DNA of 23,740 nt from Alangreenwoodia sp963602445 (GTDB lineage: Bacteria; Bacillota; Clostridia; Peptostreptococcales; Anaerovoracaceae), in contig CAVCIY010000088.1 of NCBI GenBank assembly GCA_963602445.1, positions 1 through 23,740 of the forward strand, written 5' to 3'. How positions within the stretch are numbered: the first letter of the stretch is position 1; every line of letters starts with the position of its first letter. The translations under genes and the position numbers were made by a program. Below the pieces are notes generated by a model. That model was not told the DNA's origin, searched no databases, and saw only the letters and a list, made by a program, of their open reading frames with translations. Below, one piece after another: positions 21,766-23,740 of this stretch.

Positions 21766-23728
21766 CCTTGAAACCTACAGCAGTGTTCCTATAGCAAAAG
21801 CGGGTGCGTACAAATACGTTCAAAGCCCCGATTTTGAAATACTGCTTTTCGCATACAGCGTAGATGGTAGCCCAGTCGAGATTGTGGACTTGGCGCAGGG
21901 AGAAATTCTTCCCGAATGGCTTTATAACGCCGTAAAAAGTCCCGAATACATCAAGCACGCGTACAACGCTGCTTTCGAGTGGTATTGCCTGTCTAAATTC
22001 TACGGCTTTCTTCTGCCGATAGACCAGTGGCGAGATACGATGCTGCACGGTTTGTATTGCGGATATACAGCAGGACTGGACGCCACGGGTAAAGCTCTTG
22101 GTTTGCCTGCTGAAAAGCAGAAGCTGTCTGTCGGCAAAGCACTTATCAGATACTTCTGCGTTCCCTGCAAGCCTACGCAATCGAACGGCGGTAGGACGCG
22201 CAATTATCCGAAGCACGACCCTGAAAAGTGGAATCTGTTTAAGACCTACTGCTTGGGCGACGTTATAACCGAAATGGAAATCGACCGTAGGCTGTCTAAC
22301 TTCCCTGTGCCGTTGGCTGTTGAAAAGCAATGGCAGACTGACCTGCTCATTAACTCACGCGGTGTTGCGGTAGATATGGGGTTGGTTCAGGGGGCATTGG
22401 AAATTGATGCAACGGCACGCGAGAATTTGACGAAAGAAGCTATCGAAATCACTGGACTTGAAAACCCGAACAGTGTTAGCCAGCTTGCAGGATGGCTCGA
22501 AAAAAACACTGATACGCCGGTTACAGACCTTCGGAAAGATACGGTTGCGCAGATGCTTGAAAGTCAAACAGTGACTGGTTCTGCCAATCGCGTTCTTGAA
22601 ATCAGACAGGAGCTTGGCAAGACCAGCACTAAGAAATACAATGCGATTGAAGCTACTGTTTGCGGTGATGGGCGTGTTCGTGGACTATTGCAGTTCTACG
22701 GCGCGAATAGAACCGGCAGATGGGCGGGACGTTTAGTACAAGTTCAAAACCTGCCTCGAACATATATTGAACAGCTTGACCTCGCGAGAGAAGCTGTTCG
22801 AAACAAAAAGAGTGATAAACTGCGTTTCCTGTTCGGTTCTGTGCCTGATACACTCTCGCAGCTCATTCGCACATCTTTTATTGCTTCACCGGGAAATAAG
22901 TTAGTGGACGCTGACTTCAGTGCCATTGAAGCAAGAGTCATCTCGTGGCTTGCCGGAGAACAATGGCGACTCGAAGTGTTCAGAACGCACGGTAAAATCT
23001 ACGAAGCCTCTGCCAGCCAAATGTTTGGTGTGCCGATTGAAAAAATTAAGAAGGGCAATCCAGAATACGCTCTGCGTCAGAAGGGCAAGGTTGCGGAACT
23101 TGCACTCGGCTATCAAGGAAGCTCTGGCGCTCTGATTTCGATGGGCGCTCTACGAATGGGCATTCCAGAAGATGACTTGCCCGATATTGTAAGCCGCTGG
23201 CGTGAAGCTAATAAGCGTATCGTTGACCTATGGTACTCGCTTGAAAGCGCAGCGGTGTCGGTTATTCAGACGGGCGCCCCCGCAGGAGTGAGAGGTTTGA
23301 TACTGGCACGAGAGTTTGATATAGAGAACAATTTGGATTTCTTGACAATCACGTTGCCAAGCCAAAGAAAACTCTACTACGCGAAGCCTGAGCTTGGTGC
23401 GAATCGTTGGAACCGTTCTTCTATTCTGTATCAGGGTGTAAACCAGACAACCAAGCAATGGACGCGGCTTGAAACTTATGGCGGCAAACTCGTCGAGAAT
23501 GTTGTGCAGGCTATCGCAAGAGACTGCCTCGCCATAGCAATAGAGCATTTGGAGGATGCTGGTTTCCCAGTCGTTTTCCACGTACACGATGAGGTTGTCA
23601 TTGACTGCCCCGCCGACCATGCTGACCTCGATAAAGTGGTTCAACTTATGACGTTGCCTATTCCGTGGGCGAAAGACCTGCCGCTGAATGCTGACGGCTG
23701 GGTCGGTGATTATTTCAGAAAGGATTGA
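21743..23728 (+). CDS. Phage family A DNA polymerase with 3'-5' exonuclease
   Basis: This replicative Pol I-type DNA polymerase of 661 residues lacks the 5'-3' exonuclease domain, as usual for phage enzymes. Exonuclease motifs are Asp8/Glu10 in SIDLETYS, Asn75-x3-Glu79 in HAYNAAFEW, and Tyr169-x3-Asp173 in YCLGDV. Polymerase motif A is VDADFSAIEAR with Asp391; motif B has Arg445, Lys449 and Tyr457 in RQKGKVAELALGYQG; motif C is HVHDEVV with His615, Asp616 and Glu617. All key residues are present, so it should be active. The ATG lies within the end of the 47-residue ORF, with the weak AGGTGG as ribosome binding site. With DUF2800 and DUF2815 it forms the phage replication module. Confidence 0.96.
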   Translation: MIHHLSIDLETYSSVPIAKAGAYKYVQSPDFEILLFAYSVDGSPVEIVDLAQGEILPEWLYNAVKSPEYIKHAYNAAFEWYCLSKFYGFLLPIDQWRDTMLHGLYCGYTAGLDATGKALGLPAEKQKLSVGKALIRYFCVPCKPTQSNGGRTRNYPKHDPEKWNLFKTYCLGDVITEMEIDRRLSNFPVPLAVEKQWQTDLLINSRGVAVDMGLVQGALEIDATARENLTKEAIEITGLENPNSVSQLAGWLEKNTDTPVTDLRKDTVAQMLESQTVTGSANRVLEIRQELGKTSTKKYNAIEATVCGDGRVRGLLQFYGANRTGRWAGRLVQVQNLPRTYIEQLDLAREAVRNKKSDKLRFLFGSVPDTLSQLIRTSFIASPGNKLVDADFSAIEARVISWLAGEQWRLEVFRTHGKIYEASASQMFGVPIEKIKKGNPEYALRQKGKVAELALGYQGSSGALISMGALRMGIPEDDLPDIVSRWREANKRIVDLWYSLESAAVSVIQTGAPAGVRGLILAREFDIENNLDFLTITLPSQRKLYYAKPELGANRWNRSSILYQGVNQTTKQWTRLETYGGKLVENVVQAIARDCLAIAIEHLEDAGFPVVFHVHDEVVIDCPADHADLDKVVQLMTLPIPWAKDLPLNADGWVGDYFRKD

Positions 23729-23734
23729 GCTGAT

Positions 23735-23740
23735 ATGGAC
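23735..23740 (+). CDS. Start of the next phage gene, cut by the window edge
   Basis: An ATG at 23735 follows the polymerase stop by 6 bases, with AAAGGATTGAG upstream inside the polymerase gene's end. Only Met-Asp is visible. In this type of module the next gene is often a VapE-type primase/helicase or a nuclease, but nothing here tells which. Confidence 0.4.

Larger units (their letters stand above)
12856..23740. mobile_element. Prophage or phage-like element, partial
   Basis: A nine-gene minus-strand operon of mostly unknown small proteins and a divergent replication operon (DUF2800, DUF2815, family A polymerase) are characteristic of Bacillota siphophage-type prophages. Genes overlap by 1-4 bases and use strong AAGGAGG sites, unlike the looser chromosomal part. 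No integrase, repressor, terminase or attachment repeat is in view, so the left boundary (between 12842 and about 12860) is inferred and the right end is outside the window. A conjugative element carrying this module is the alternative. Confidence 0.7.

Overview
The window looks like a Gram-positive Bacillota chromosome, most likely a gut-type member of the Clostridia. The evidence is LPETG-anchored SpaA-type pilins with a class C sortase, strong AAGGAGG-type ribosome binding sites, an MltG homologue, and a phage replication block (DUF2800, DUF2815, family A DNA polymerase) that is common in Bacillota prophages. I cannot name the species. No rRNA, tRNA, CRISPR array or insertion sequence was found.

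Bases 1-4100 are chromosomal. They hold a minus-strand mltG with an unusual 11-copy heptapeptide repeat, a repeat-rich non-coding stretch, an unknown membrane protein, and an exported alpha/beta hydrolase. Short tandem duplications recur through this half, both inside genes and between them.

Bases 4170-12841 form what I read as one functional unit: a two-component system and the pilus locus it probably controls. A LytS-type sensor kinase with an extracellular Cache-like region is followed by a response regulator with a SARP-like DNA-binding domain. A large LPETG adhesin, an LPETG major pilin and a class C sortase come next. The key observation is that the regions upstream of the kinase gene and of the adhesin gene carry nearly the same element: two GCGTTGGT direct repeats, 11 bp apart, ending exactly 8 bp before a GATAAT/GATATT -10 box. 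That is the geometry known for SARP activators, so the regulator may activate both its own operon and the pilus.

Bases 12856-23740 look like part of a prophage or related element; no integrase or attachment site is visible. A nine-gene minus-strand operon (18708 down to 13153) has overlapping or nearly abutting genes. It encodes mostly unknown proteins plus an M20/M28-like metallopeptidase, a 566-residue protein with tandem zinc-finger repeats, a Cys-rich zinc ribbon protein and a MazF/PemK-like toxin without an adjacent antitoxin. Downstream of it, a tiny Cys-rich gene has a perfect consensus sigma-70 promoter and a strong ribosome binding site, and carries an in-frame TAG followed by coding-like sequence.

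Divergently, from about 18850 rightwards, lies the replication operon: an SleB-like hydrolase whose signal-peptide region lacks a normal start codon, a small Pro/Ala-rich protein, a DUF2800 nuclease-like protein with Cas4-style cysteines, a DUF2815 single-strand DNA-binding protein, a terminator, a 47-residue ORF and the phage DNA polymerase. The next gene just starts at the right edge.
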